Below the pieces are notes generated by a model. The model saw nothing but the letters and a program-made list of their open reading frames with translations. It was not told where the DNA came from and ran no database searches. This document shows, piece by piece, positions 23,652 to 32,656 of a stretch of 36,872 nt of DNA. A program made the translations under genes and the position numbers. The stretch covers positions 1 to 36,872 of the forward strand of contig JBEGVB010000122.1 of assembly GCA_041178545.1 (NCBI GenBank), written 5' to 3'. How positions within the stretch are numbered: position 1 is the first letter of the stretch; every line of letters begins with the position of its first letter. The DNA is from JBEATZ01 sp041178545. GTDB taxonomy: Bacteria > Planctomycetota > UBA1135 > UBA2386.

Positions 23652-25208
23652 ATGCGCGCACTGTTCCAACAACTGACTGTCGCACTGTTCTGCACCGCGT
23701 TGGCATTCGCGCAGGGTGACCCCAAGGCGCTCGCGACCTTCGAGAAGGCGTTTGCTGCCGCGAGGAAGGGCAAGGACCCGGCACCCGTGGAGGTGCGGCG
23801 CGCTGCGCTGGCCGGGATCGGGCAGGAGGACTCGGCCAAGGTGGCCGAGGCACTGGCGGATGCATTTGCCGTGGTGGGAGCGGAGGGTGCGGTGCTGGAC
23901 GCCGAGCGGGCCAAGGCACTTGCTGAGATCGCCGAGATCCTCAAGGGACAGGAGGCGGCCGGGAACCGCGTGCTGCCCCAGGACAAGCACGCCCGCTACA
24001 ACCAGCTGAAGGAAGAGGTGTCGGGCATGCGCGGGCGCGGGGACGCGCTGCGGGTCCTGCAGGGCGAGGTGGGGACCCGCATCGGCCAACTGCGGCGCAA
24101 GGACGCGCTCGTGTTCCTGCTCCAGAAGGTGTGTGGCAGCAAGTCCGCGGCACTGCCGCTGAAGCTGGCGGCAGCCAGGGCCGTCGGCTCCGGTGCCGCC
24201 GACGTGATGCCGGAACTCGCTGCGGCCCTGCTGCGCGCCAAGGAGCCGGAGGAACAGATCGCGTTGCTGGACGCCATGGCACTCGCGGGCAAGACGGCCC
24301 AGCTGCACGCGTCGCCCGTGGTCGCGTTGCTGTCCAGCCCGACGGAGGCCGTGGCCGAGCGCGCAGCACTCGCGCTCGCAAGGATCGCGGTCCCGGATGC
24401 CGTGGGGCCGATGATCGACCTGCTCGCGCGCTCCAGCGGGCAGTTCCGCATGCGTGTCGCCGCGGCACTCGAGGTGCTCACCGGGCAGCAGCACGGCATC
24501 AACACGGGGGCGTGGAAGGCATGGTGGCAGGCCGAGGGTGCAGCCGTTGCCGCCGGCACCGTCGAGCTGGGCAAGGGCATCCCCAGCCACCGCAAGGAGA
24601 CGGACAAGAACTACTACTTCGGCATCCCGCAGGACCAGAGCAACGCGATCCTGTACGTGCTCGACTGCTCGGACTCGATGAAGGCCAAGGTGGACTTCGT
24701 CACCGGGGGCACCTCGTCGGGTGGCGCGAAGGACACGACGCGGCTGGAGGCCTGCAAGGCAGAGCTGGTGCGGGCCCTCGGGCTGCTCCGTCCCGAGCAG
24801 AAGTTCGCGATCCTCTGGTTCAACGACCTGCCGCACTGGTACGAGCAGAAGATGCAGCCTGCCACCAAGGACAACGTGGCGAAGGCGCAGACCTTCGTGA
24901 AGGGGCTGTCCCACGCATCGTCGACGAACATCCACGACTCGCTCGAGCAGGCCTTCACGCTCGTCGGCCGCGGTGCGCGCGACAGGTACTACGGTGTCGA
25001 GCTCGACACGGTGTTCCTGCTCACGGACGGATCGCCCACCAAGCCGGACGGCTCGCTGGACTCGACCGAGGAGATCCTCGTCAGCGCGCGCGCATGGAAC
25101 CCGCTCAAGCGCGTGACCATCCACACGATCGCGATCGGCAGGGACCTCAACGAGGGTTTCCTGCGCCAGCTGGCGACCGAGAACGGCGGTGAGTTCAAGC
25201 GGCCCTGA
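23652..25208 (+). CDS. Secreted HEAT-like repeat and von Willebrand A domain protein
   Basis: The 518-residue precursor has a signal peptide (MRALFQQLTVALFCTALAFA, cleavage near AFAQ). GAGGAAG at 23638-23644 is a good SD. Residues about 30-290 are helical and Ala/Leu-rich, with units such as KLAAARAVGSGAADVMPELA and ERAALALARIAVPDAVGPMI, consistent with HEAT-like repeats. After AWKAWW comes a vWA domain (about 330-515). Its MIDAS motif is D338-x-S340-x-S342 in VLDCSDSM, with STNIHDSL and FLLTDGSPTKPDG completing the metal site. Such proteins usually mediate metal-dependent binding outside the cell. The two following genes also encode exported proteins and may be cotranscribed. Confidence 0.87.
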   Translation: MRALFQQLTVALFCTALAFAQGDPKALATFEKAFAAARKGKDPAPVEVRRAALAGIGQEDSAKVAEALADAFAVVGAEGAVLDAERAKALAEIAEILKGQEAAGNRVLPQDKHARYNQLKEEVSGMRGRGDALRVLQGEVGTRIGQLRRKDALVFLLQKVCGSKSAALPLKLAAARAVGSGAADVMPELAAALLRAKEPEEQIALLDAMALAGKTAQLHASPVVALLSSPTEAVAERAALALARIAVPDAVGPMIDLLARSSGQFRMRVAAALEVLTGQQHGINTGAWKAWWQAEGAAVAAGTVELGKGIPSHRKETDKNYYFGIPQDQSNAILYVLDCSDSMKAKVDFVTGGTSSGGAKDTTRLEACKAELVRALGLLRPEQKFAILWFNDLPHWYEQKMQPATKDNVAKAQTFVKGLSHASSTNIHDSLEQAFTLVGRGARDRYYGVELDTVFLLTDGSPTKPDGSLDSTEEILVSARAWNPLKRVTIHTIAIGRDLNEGFLRQLATENGGEFKRP

Positions 25209-25257
25209 CCCGTTGCCGCGCTTGCAAGCAGGACCTGCCCGCCCCACGCTGCGCGCC

Positions 25258-26940
25258 ATGACGCGATGGCTCGGAGTCCTGTTCCTCGCCGTGCTCGGGT
25301 GCACCACGGGCCCCAAGAGTCCCCAGGTGCTGCAGGCGGATGTCTGTGTCTACGGTGCCACGTCTGCCGGTGTCGCTGCTGCCGTCCAGGCGTCCCGGCA
25401 GGGGAACACCGTGGTCCTGCTCGACCCGGACCACTGGGTCGGCGGGCTCACCACATCGGGACTGGGTGCCACCGACGTCGGCAACAAGGACGCGATCGGC
25501 GGCATCGCGCGCGAGTTCCACCGGCGGCTCCGGGCGCACTACGACGCACCGGGCGGATGGCACCGCGAGGACCCGGCGAAGTTCAAGGGCCGCGGCCACG
25601 CCAAGGGTGACGATGCGGCCTGGACGTTCGAGCCCTCGGTGGCGCAGGCCCAGCTCGGCGCCATGCTCGCCCAGGAGCGGGTGGAACTGCGTCGCGGGGA
25701 GCGCCTGGACCGGACGCCGCGCACCGGCAGTGCGGTTGCCGCAGGGGTCGAACTCGATGGCGCGAGCATCCGTTCGGTCCGCATGGAGAGCGGGCTGGAG
25801 GTGCGGGCGCGTGTCTTCCTCGACTGCACCTACGAGGGCGACCTCATGGCGGCCGCAGGGGTGTCGTACACCGTGGGCCGCGAGCCCAATGCCCGCCACG
25901 GGGAGACCCTCAACGGCGTGCAGGTGGGAAACGCGAAGCACCACCAGTTCCTCGTGGACGTGGACCCGTACGTGGTGCCCGGGGACCCCGCCAGCGGGCT
26001 GCTGCCCGGCATCCGGCCCGGGCCGCTGCCTGCGGACGGGAGCGGCGACGCGCTGGTGCAGGCCTACTGCTACCGCATCTGCGCCACCGACGACCCGGAC
26101 AACCGGGTGCCGTGGCCCAAGCCCGAGGCATACGACGAGCGGGACCACGAGCTGCTGCTGCGCTGGTTCGAGGCGGGGGCCACGATGGCTCCCTGGCACC
26201 CGGTGCCCATGCCCAACCGGAAGACCGACAGCAACAACAACGGTGCGGTCTCCACCGACCACGTGGGTGCCAACTGGGACTGGCCGGAGGCAAGCTACGC
26301 CGAGCGCGCCCGGATCGCAGCCGAGCACAGGCGGCACAACATGGGGCTGTTGTGGACCCTGGCCAACCACGAGCGCGTCCCGGAGAAGGTGCGCGCCGTG
26401 TTCCAGCGGTTCGGGCTGGCGAAGGACGAGTTCGTGGCGTCCGGCCACTGGCCGCCGTTGCTCTACGTGCGCGAGGGGCGCCGCATGGTGGGCGAGTCCG
26501 TCGTGACGGAGCACCACTGCATGGGCACGCAGGTGGTGAGCGACCCGGTGGGCATGGGCGCCTACGCGATGGACAGCCACAACGTGCAGCGCTACGTCGA
26601 TGCAGGCGGCAAGGTCCGCAACGAGGGCGACGTGCAGGTCCGGGTCCCGAGGCCTTACGGCATCGGCTACGGGTCGCTGGTCCCGAGGCGCGTCGAGTGC
26701 ACCAACCTCCTCGTCCCCGTCGCATGTTCTGCGAGCCACATCGCCTACGGTTCGATCCGCATGGAGCCCGTCTTCATGGTGCTCGCCCAGTCGGCCTCGG
26801 TGGCCGCAGGCATCGCACTGGAGCAGGGCATCGCGGTGCAGGACGTTCCCTACAGCCTGCTGCGGGAGCGGTTGCTGCAGCTCGGGCAGGTGCTGGAGTG
26901 GCGGCCTGCAGGCCGGCCTGGTGGCGGTTCCGGGGGGTGA
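25258..26940 (+). CDS. FAD-dependent oxidoreductase, lipoprotein
   Basis: The 560-residue protein starts at ATG 25258; the frame extends upstream, but the lipoprotein signal begins here (MTRWLGVLFLAVLGC, Cys15). DVCVYGATSAGVAAAVQASR (about residues 28-47) is the dinucleotide-binding loop of the FAD-dependent oxidoreductase group, followed by DHWVGGLTTSGLG, typical of the exported 'FAD dependent oxidoreductase' family often found with sugar-degrading genes. VFLDCTYEGDLMAAAGVSYT, REGRRMVGE and a C-terminal SIRMEPVFMVLAQSASVAAG are further family segments. The substrate is unknown. It lies 49 bases after the vWA gene and is probably in the same transcript. Confidence 0.87.
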   Translation: MTRWLGVLFLAVLGCTTGPKSPQVLQADVCVYGATSAGVAAAVQASRQGNTVVLLDPDHWVGGLTTSGLGATDVGNKDAIGGIAREFHRRLRAHYDAPGGWHREDPAKFKGRGHAKGDDAAWTFEPSVAQAQLGAMLAQERVELRRGERLDRTPRTGSAVAAGVELDGASIRSVRMESGLEVRARVFLDCTYEGDLMAAAGVSYTVGREPNARHGETLNGVQVGNAKHHQFLVDVDPYVVPGDPASGLLPGIRPGPLPADGSGDALVQAYCYRICATDDPDNRVPWPKPEAYDERDHELLLRWFEAGATMAPWHPVPMPNRKTDSNNNGAVSTDHVGANWDWPEASYAERARIAAEHRRHNMGLLWTLANHERVPEKVRAVFQRFGLAKDEFVASGHWPPLLYVREGRRMVGESVVTEHHCMGTQVVSDPVGMGAYAMDSHNVQRYVDAGGKVRNEGDVQVRVPRPYGIGYGSLVPRRVECTNLLVPVACSASHIAYGSIRMEPVFMVLAQSASVAAGIALEQGIAVQDVPYSLLRERLLQLGQVLEWRPAGRPGGGSGG

Positions 26941-27021
26941 TGTCCCGTGGCGGGACGCCCGGCGTGCACGCCCCGGATCCTGCAGCTTGTGGCCGTCGCC
27001 CCCGCAGCCGATCATCGTGGC

Positions 27022-27927
27022 ATGTCCGGACTGCCGCTGCGCGTTTCCCTCCTCGTGTTCCTCGCTGGCGGCCTCGCAACGGCACAGCAGGGTGACGGCG
27101 CATCGGAGACACCTTCCGACTTCGTGCGCTTCGTCGACGTCGGCGACGGTGGCCGGCTGGAGACCGCCGTCACCACCTACCGCAACGATGCCGGGGTCGA
27201 ACTCGTCCTCTACGGGGCGGTGCACATCGCCGAGCCAGCACACTTCACCGTCTTGCAGGATCGGTTCCGCACGCGGCAGACGCTGCTGTACGAGCTCGTC
27301 GCGAGCCCCGAGCACCGCCCCAACCCCGAGGAGCAGAGCACCGGCTCGGGCGGCGCCATCGGACTGCTGCAACGTGGCCTGAAGAACGCGCTCGGGCTGC
27401 AGTTCCAGCTCGACGTCGTCGACTACCGGCCGGAGAACTTCGTCCATGCCGACATGGAGCCCGAGGAGTTCCAGCGCTCGATGAAGGAGCGCGGGGAGAG
27501 CCTCATGGGCATCTTCCTGCGGATGGCGCGCAGCGGCGCGGCCATGGGGTCCCGCGACGACGGCGAGAAGGCACCGACGCTCGACTTCGTGTCGGCGTTG
27601 CGGAGCGGCGACGGCAAGCGGCAGCTGAAGATCGTGCTGGGGCGCCAGCTGGAGCAGATGGAGCGCATGGCGCTCGGGCTCGACGAGAAGGGTGGCTCCA
27701 CGCTGCTGGAGGGGCGCAACGAGAAGTGCCTCTCGGTGCTGCAGGAGCGACTGGCTGCCGGCGACCGCAACCTCGGCATCTACTACGGCGCAGCCCACCT
27801 GCCGCACATGGAACAGCGACTGGTGCGGGACCTCGGCTTCCGCAAGACCGGGCACGAGTGGGTGATCGCCTGGGACTGCGTGCGCAAGGAGCCTGCACCC
27901 AAGGCGGCTGGCAACGAGGGCAAGTGA
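27022..27927 (+). CDS. Secreted TraB/TIKI-like protein
   Basis: The 301-residue precursor starts at ATG 27022 with a signal peptide (MSGLPLRVSLLVFLAGGLA, cleavage near ATAQ). Two GxxH motifs, G65-A-V-H68 and G256-A-A-H259, lie near the two ends, and a glutamate stands in LLYELV (E91). This spacing is the mark of the TraB/PrgY/TIKI superfamily, some members of which are metalloproteases. Overall similarity beyond these motifs is modest. An exported hydrolase is the best guess. The gene follows the FAD protein by 81 bases and faces the acyltransferase gene across a 12-base gap. Confidence 0.72.
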   Translation: MSGLPLRVSLLVFLAGGLATAQQGDGASETPSDFVRFVDVGDGGRLETAVTTYRNDAGVELVLYGAVHIAEPAHFTVLQDRFRTRQTLLYELVASPEHRPNPEEQSTGSGGAIGLLQRGLKNALGLQFQLDVVDYRPENFVHADMEPEEFQRSMKERGESLMGIFLRMARSGAAMGSRDDGEKAPTLDFVSALRSGDGKRQLKIVLGRQLEQMERMALGLDEKGGSTLLEGRNEKCLSVLQERLAAGDRNLGIYYGAAHLPHMEQRLVRDLGFRKTGHEWVIAWDCVRKEPAPKAAGNEGK

Positions 27928-27931
27928 TCCC

Positions 27932-27948
27932 CGCGGGTCTCACCCGCG
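27932..27948. terminator. Hairpin between convergent genes
   Basis: CGCGGGT (27932-27938) and ACCCGCG (27942-27948) form a perfect 7-bp stem with a three-base loop. It starts just after the TraB-like stop at 27927 and overlaps the acyltransferase stop. There is no T tract. Confidence 0.45.
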
Positions 27949-29004
27949 TGCGAAGCGCTGCTTGAGCCGCAGGAACGGGCTCTCGAACCAGCGGTACGAG
28001 GCCCATGCGAGTGCCGTCGCGAGCACCGTCGAGAGCGCGAGGTGGGCGGGCGCGAGACCAGTCCGCGGCGGATCCAACAGGGCTGCGGACAGGTGCATGG
28101 CAAAGCCGTGCAGCATGTAGATGCCGTAGCTGAGCACGCCCACTGTCGCGAGCGGGCGGAACCGCAGCATGCCGGCGAGACCGTGGTCCTCGCGGAGCAC
28201 GCAGCTGGCGACGAGAGCCGTCATCGCCAGGTGGACGAGCAGGCGCTGGGGGCCGTCGATGTCGTCCGATGGCCACAGCACTGCCGTGCACAGGGTCGCG
28301 AGACAGATCGGTGCTGCTGCCGCAGTGCCCAGGATGCGTGCCATGCCGGCATGGGCGGGTGCATGGTGCAGCAGGTGGGCGAGGGCCACGCCCAGCAGGA
28401 TGGGCGTGAAGGAGGCCTGCTGCAGGAAGTCGGGCAACCCTGCGGGCACGCCGTGCAGTGCGTGGGTGAGTTGCAGGCCGACGCACGTTGCCAGCAGCAG
28501 TACGAGGACTGGCAGCGCGAGGCGGCCGCCATGCTTCTGGAGCCAGGGCCAGGCGAGGTAGAACTGTTCCTCGGCGGCCAGCGACCAGGTGCAGGACAGC
28601 ATGCCCTGCACCACGTGCCAGTTGGTGAGGTACAGGAGCGCCCACGGCAGGCCCTCGCGGTAGGTGCGGGCCCCGGCCGACTCGCTGGGCAACGTGGCGA
28701 GCCAGGTGACCAGCAGCACCCCGTAGTAGAGCGGCAGGATGCGGAGCGACCGACGCGCGTAGAACGCACGCAAGGAGACCGTGCCGGTGTGCATGCGCTC
28801 GCGCAGCAGCAGGGTCACGATCAGGAAGCCCGAGATCACGAAGAACAGGTCGACGCCCAGGTGGCCGCGTGCCCAGACCCCGCCGGACGTGGAGCCGCCG
28901 CAATGGTGGAACAGCACGCCGAGGATGCTGAGTGCGCGCAACCCGTCGAGGCTGCCGAAGCTGCGGCGGGCGAGGTACTCGGGGTGCGCGTTGGCTTGTC
29001 CCAT
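27940..29004 (-). CDS. Acyltransferase family 3 membrane protein (OafA/YrhL-like)
   Basis: The 354-residue protein starts at ATG 29004, five bases after the stop of the M28 peptidase gene. It opens with FGSLDGLRALSILGVLFHHC, the active-site helix with its histidine, then GHLGVDLFFVISGFLIVTLL and RRSLRILPLYY, the three most typical motifs of this family. About ten hydrophobic segments follow, and the end WFESPFLRLKQRFARG is also characteristic. Such enzymes transfer acetyl or other acyl groups to surface polysaccharide, lipid or peptide at the inner membrane. The acceptor is unknown. The frame is open much further upstream, but that part overlaps real genes in another frame. Confidence 0.9.
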   Translation of the reverse strand: MGQANAHPEYLARRSFGSLDGLRALSILGVLFHHCGGSTSGGVWARGHLGVDLFFVISGFLIVTLLLRERMHTGTVSLRAFYARRSLRILPLYYGVLLVTWLATLPSESAGARTYREGLPWALLYLTNWHVVQGMLSCTWSLAAEEQFYLAWPWLQKHGGRLALPVLVLLLATCVGLQLTHALHGVPAGLPDFLQQASFTPILLGVALAHLLHHAPAHAGMARILGTAAAAPICLATLCTAVLWPSDDIDGPQRLLVHLAMTALVASCVLREDHGLAGMLRFRPLATVGVLSYGIYMLHGFAMHLSAALLDPPRTGLAPAHLALSTVLATALAWASYRWFESPFLRLKQRFARG

Positions 29005-29009
29005 CCTGC

Positions 29010-30578
29010 TCACCAGCCCGGTTGCGGCCCCAGCTCCCGCGGCCGCTCGCGGCGGTTGGCGACCTCCCATCCGGTCCAGAAGGCCAACCGTGCCACGGCC
29101 TCCATCGAGGCGTAGTCGAGCTTGTCCGGGTGGTCCGTGACCTGGTGGTAGTCCGGGTGCTCGCCGTCGCAGAAGAACACCACGGGGATGCCCTTCTTCG
29201 CGAAGTTGTAGTGGTCGCTGCGCTGGTAGTAGGTGTCGCCCGAGGTCAGGTCGATGCGCAACCTGCCAGCCATCGCGACGCCGTCGCGCACGATCGTGGA
29301 GTACTTCTCGTGGGCGTGGCTCGGCGTGACCTGCATCTGGATGCGGTCGTCCTTCACCACGGCGCGGCCGATCATGTCGATGTTCACGTTGGCGACGATC
29401 CGGTCGGCGGGCCACGTCGGGTGGTCGGCGAACCAGGCCGAGCCCCACAGTCCCAGTTCCTCGCCGGAGACCGCGAGGAAGACCACCGAGCGGCTCGGCG
29501 GTTCCCCGTCGGCATACGCCTGCGCGATCTCGAGCAGTCCCGACGTCCCCGATGCATTGTCGTCGGCCCCGTTGAAGGGGTCGCCGTCGATGCGCACGCC
29601 CACGTGGTCCATGTGTGCCGAGTAGACGACGGCCTCGCGGGCGAGGTCGGTGCCCTCCAGCACCGCGACCACGTTGCTTGCCATGGCCTTGGGGTCGACC
29701 TTGACGGCAAGCGAGAGCTTGCCCGTTGCCTTCTCCTGCGCCGGTGCCACCGGCTTGCCGTCCTCGCCCAGCGTCACCTGCAGGTGCTCCAGCAGTCGAG
29801 CTCCCGACGCGGTGTTGAGCACCAGCACGGGCACGCGGGGCCGTTGTGACGCCCGTCCCTCGCCGCCGAAGCGCAACACCGGGTGCTCGGGCTGGAGTGC
29901 GCCGTAGTTGATGGCGTTGGCGAAGGCGCCCTGGTCGTCGAGCAGCGCGACCACCACCACAGCTGCCTCGCGGCCCGCTGCCTCGCGTGCGATGTCGGCG
30001 ATGCGCTGCAGTGCGCCGAAGTCGGCCACGGTGCCCTGCCCGCGCGGCGGGGTCCGCAGGGCGACGACTGGGATGCGGCCCTTGAGGGCCTGCGGCATCT
30101 CGTCGGGCCGGCCGGTGCCGCAGAATGCGAAGCGACCCGACAGCGTGAGCCGGTCCGTGTCGCTGCTGGGGAACACCGCGAGCCCCGTGGTGAGCTTCAC
30201 CGTGCCGAAGGTGATGCTGGTTGCGGGGTCGAGGGCCACCTTCTCCAGCGGGTAGTTCTGCAGGAAACCCTTCTTGTCGCCGAGCGGCTTCAGGCCGAGC
30301 GAACGGAAGTGGTCTGCAACGTACTTCGCGGCCTCCTGCTGGCCCTTGCTGCCGGTGAGGCGTCCGCGGCGCGCGTCGTCGGCGAGCCACATGGCATGTG
30401 TGCGCAGGTCGGTGCGGTCGATCCGTGCCATGCGCGGTGGTGCGCCCTCGGGCAACGGTGCTGCCGTGGCGTCGCCGCCCGTTGCTGCCTCGGTCCCGGT
30501 GCCCTGTGCCAGCGTCGCCGTCGTGGAGGTCGCGAGTGCGAGGACGCAGACGAACAGGTTGCGTGCGGTGGCCGGCAT
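29010..30578 (-). CDS. M28 family zinc aminopeptidase, exported
   Basis: The 522-residue precursor has a signal peptide (MPATARNLFVCVLALATSTTA, cleavage near TLAQ). A PA-type insert lies between the N-terminal part and the catalytic core. The core carries the M28 metal ligands in order: His in SAHMDHVG (about residue 320), bridging Asp in NGADDNASG, Glu-Glu in SGEELGLWGS, Asp in NVNIDMIGR, and a late His in VTDHPDKLDY. All appear intact. It should remove N-terminal residues from peptides in the periplasm or outside. It starts 12 bases after the NFACT gene stop, so it is in the same transcript. No SD is visible. Confidence 0.92.
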   Translation of the reverse strand: MPATARNLFVCVLALATSTTATLAQGTGTEAATGGDATAAPLPEGAPPRMARIDRTDLRTHAMWLADDARRGRLTGSKGQQEAAKYVADHFRSLGLKPLGDKKGFLQNYPLEKVALDPATSITFGTVKLTTGLAVFPSSDTDRLTLSGRFAFCGTGRPDEMPQALKGRIPVVALRTPPRGQGTVADFGALQRIADIAREAAGREAAVVVVALLDDQGAFANAINYGALQPEHPVLRFGGEGRASQRPRVPVLVLNTASGARLLEHLQVTLGEDGKPVAPAQEKATGKLSLAVKVDPKAMASNVVAVLEGTDLAREAVVYSAHMDHVGVRIDGDPFNGADDNASGTSGLLEIAQAYADGEPPSRSVVFLAVSGEELGLWGSAWFADHPTWPADRIVANVNIDMIGRAVVKDDRIQMQVTPSHAHEKYSTIVRDGVAMAGRLRIDLTSGDTYYQRSDHYNFAKKGIPVVFFCDGEHPDYHQVTDHPDKLDYASMEAVARLAFWTGWEVANRRERPRELGPQPGW

Positions 30579-30590
30579 GGCGTGCCGAGT

Positions 30591-32114
30591 CTACCCGCGG
30601 TCCGGCCCGGTGCCGCCGGTCCCGTCCAGCAGGCGCTGCAACCGCGTGGGCTCGACCCGCACGGTGAGGGTGCGCGGGTTGGTCGGCACCACGGACCCTG
30701 CAGGGCTGCCGCGCGGCTTGCGGACGTTCTTGGCGAAGGTGTAGACCACGTCGACACGGTCCTCCCCGCGCGCCTTGCTGAAGTGGATCGCGAGCGTGGC
30801 CGCGTCGAGCAGCGTCTCCAGGCTCGCCGTCTTGCCCTTCGGCAGTCGCACCAGCACGTGCGAGCCCGCGCGCCCGCCGCCCACGTGCAGCCACACGTCG
30901 TTGCCGCGTGCGAAGCGGCACGTGAGTTCGTCGTTGGAGTGGTTGTCCTTGCCCACGAACACCGGGTGGCCCTCGGCGCTGGTGAAGCGGCGGAAGCGCG
31001 TGTCCTCGCGGCGTTGCGGCTTGCGCTCGGCAACGGCCTTGCGCCCCGCGGGTGCGGCCGTGATCCCCGCTGCCGCAAGCTCCGGGGCGAGCCGTTCGAG
31101 GTCCTCGGCCGTCGGCCTCTCTCCCAGTGCCTGCCGGAGTCCCTGCAACCGTGCGTACCCGGTCTCCAGGCCTGCGAGCCTTGCCTCGGTGACGGACCTG
31201 CCGTCCTCCAGCCTGCGGGCTCGCTCGTAGCGCGCCTGTGCCTGTGGCACGGCCGGCAGCGCTGGGTCGAGGTCGATGCGCAGGAACCCGCCCTCGGCCT
31301 CGCTGTCCGGGACCTCCACGTGGTCTGCCCCGCGCGGGATGCGGTGGGCCCACGCGAGCAGCAGGTCCGCCTCGTGGCGCAGCCGCGCGGCGTCGAGGGC
31401 ACCTGCCAGCTGGGTCCGCAAGCCCTCCACCTGCCCTGCCGTGCGCGCGAGCGCACGTTCGAGCGCGCGCAGCACACGGCTCGCGGTTGCCGACTCCTCG
31501 ACTGCGAGGTCGAGGGCACTGAAGTGGTGGTCGACCGACTCCAGCACCGGCGCCGGGAAGCGCGGCACGGCATCGGTCCGCACGGGCTCGCCGGTTGGGG
31601 GCGGCACGTAGGTGGAACCCGGCTGGATCCGTCGCACGCCCGTGTCGACCACGCGCGAGAGTTCGAGGACCTTCTCGGTTGGGTCGCACAGCGCCCACAG
31701 GCCCCTCGGGCCGAACAGTTCCACGTGCAGGGACAGTGCCGTGCCGTCTGCAGCCCGCAGTGCGACGGTTGCGCGCCGTTCGCCGGCCGGGTGGTGCCAG
31801 TCCGCGAGGGTCGCCCCGACCAGTGCCTTGCGCAGGGCGTCGAGCTGGGGGCTGCTCGCCATGCGCTCGCGGCCGAACCGGCGGCCCGTGGTGCAGACCC
31901 GTGCCCTTGCGCCGCCGGGGGCCACGTGCAGGAAGCGCTTGCGCGGGTCGAGTGCGTCCCCGGGCGGGCTGCACACGAGCAGCAGGTCGTCGCTCTCGAT
32001 CAGCCGGGCGACGTCGAGCACGGTGCAGCCGGTGAGGTCTGCCCGCAGGGCCGCGACCACCTGCGCCAGTTCGGCGGCCGTGAGGCCGCCGGAACGCGGA
32101 CCGGGTTCGACCAC
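30591..32114 (-). CDS. NFACT family protein (RqcH-like)
   Basis: The 507-residue protein resembles RqcH, which binds stalled 50S subunits and recruits tRNA-Ala to tag incomplete chains. The N-terminal NFACT-N region includes LDPRKRFLHVAPGGARARV and LRKALVGATLADW. A helical, Arg/Glu/Ala-rich middle forms the coiled coil (about 225-350). The C-terminal NFACT-R/DUF814 domain (about 370-500) has FVGKDNHSNDELTCRFA, DVWLHVGGGRAGSHVLVRL and YTFAKNVRKPRGSPAG. Where RqcH has the tRNA-contacting Asp-Arg pair, this protein has E112-R113. It starts at GTG 32114, 22 bases after the ndk stop. It is somewhat shorter than typical RqcH. Function as RqcH is likely but not certain. Confidence 0.82.
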   Translation of the reverse strand: MVEPGPRSGGLTAAELAQVVAALRADLTGCTVLDVARLIESDDLLLVCSPPGDALDPRKRFLHVAPGGARARVCTTGRRFGRERMASSPQLDALRKALVGATLADWHHPAGERRATVALRAADGTALSLHVELFGPRGLWALCDPTEKVLELSRVVDTGVRRIQPGSTYVPPPTGEPVRTDAVPRFPAPVLESVDHHFSALDLAVEESATASRVLRALERALARTAGQVEGLRTQLAGALDAARLRHEADLLLAWAHRIPRGADHVEVPDSEAEGGFLRIDLDPALPAVPQAQARYERARRLEDGRSVTEARLAGLETGYARLQGLRQALGERPTAEDLERLAPELAAAGITAAPAGRKAVAERKPQRREDTRFRRFTSAEGHPVFVGKDNHSNDELTCRFARGNDVWLHVGGGRAGSHVLVRLPKGKTASLETLLDAATLAIHFSKARGEDRVDVVYTFAKNVRKPRGSPAGSVVPTNPRTLTVRVEPTRLQRLLDGTGGTGPDRG

Positions 32115-32136
32115 GGCGGCACCGGGGAGGCCCGGG

Positions 32137-32607
32137 TCAGGCCTTCTTCAGCTCTTCCACCGGATCGTAGATCCAGTCGAAGGCGGCGTAGTTGTAGTTG
32201 ACGATGCCCTCGGGGAAGAACAGCCCGAGCTCGCGTGCTGCCGCCTCGGGGCTGTCCGAGCCGTGCACGAGGTTGTAGCTGCGGCTCACGCCGTAGTCGC
32301 CGCGGATCGTGCCCGGGGCGGCATCGGCACCGAAGGTGGCACCCATGAGCGTGCGGCAGATCTTGATGGCGTCGATGCCCTCGATGGCGAGGGCGACCAC
32401 CGGCGAGCTGGTCATGAACTTGACCAGGCCCGGGTAGAACTTGCGCTCCTTGTGCGCCTCGTAGTGCTTGGCGGCGAGCTCGGGCGTGATCTGCATGAGC
32501 TTCATCGCGGCGATCTTGAGGCCCTTGGACTCGAAGCGGGAGAGGATCTGGCCGACGAGGCCGCGCTGGACGGCATCGGGCTTCAACAGGATGAGGGTGC
32601 GTTCCAT
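32137..32607 (-). CDS. ndk: Nucleoside diphosphate kinase
   Basis: The 156-residue protein transfers the terminal phosphate between nucleoside triphosphates and diphosphates. It begins MERTLILLKPDAVQRGLVGQ, and the active-site histidine is H115 in NLVHGSDS. GATFGADAAPGTIRGDYG is the conserved nucleotide-binding stretch. The length fits the family, with a short extra C-terminal helix (DPVEELKKA). No SD is present; TATCCT on the minus strand at 32632-32637 is a possible -10 element. It lies between hslU and the NFACT gene. Confidence 0.97.
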   Translation of the reverse strand: MERTLILLKPDAVQRGLVGQILSRFESKGLKIAAMKLMQITPELAAKHYEAHKERKFYPGLVKFMTSSPVVALAIEGIDAIKICRTLMGATFGADAAPGTIRGDYGVSRSYNLVHGSDSPEAAARELGLFFPEGIVNYNYAAFDWIYDPVEELKKA

Positions 32608-32631
32608 GGGGGATGTCTTTGGGGGGCGAGC

Positions 32632-32637
32632 AGGATA
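32632..32637 (-). promoter_or_regulatory. -10-like hexamer before ndk
   Basis: TATCCT lies 24 bases upstream of the ndk ATG in the short gap after hslU. The same hexamer is found before atpZ. No clear -35 was seen. Confidence 0.25.
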
Positions 32638-32656
32638 ACCGCGGTCGCGGCCCGCG

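Noticed and set aside
27940..31974. Apparent giant protein extending the acyltransferase upstream
   Set aside because: Only the part from 29004 down has protein-family character. The rest overlaps the M28 and NFACT genes in another frame.
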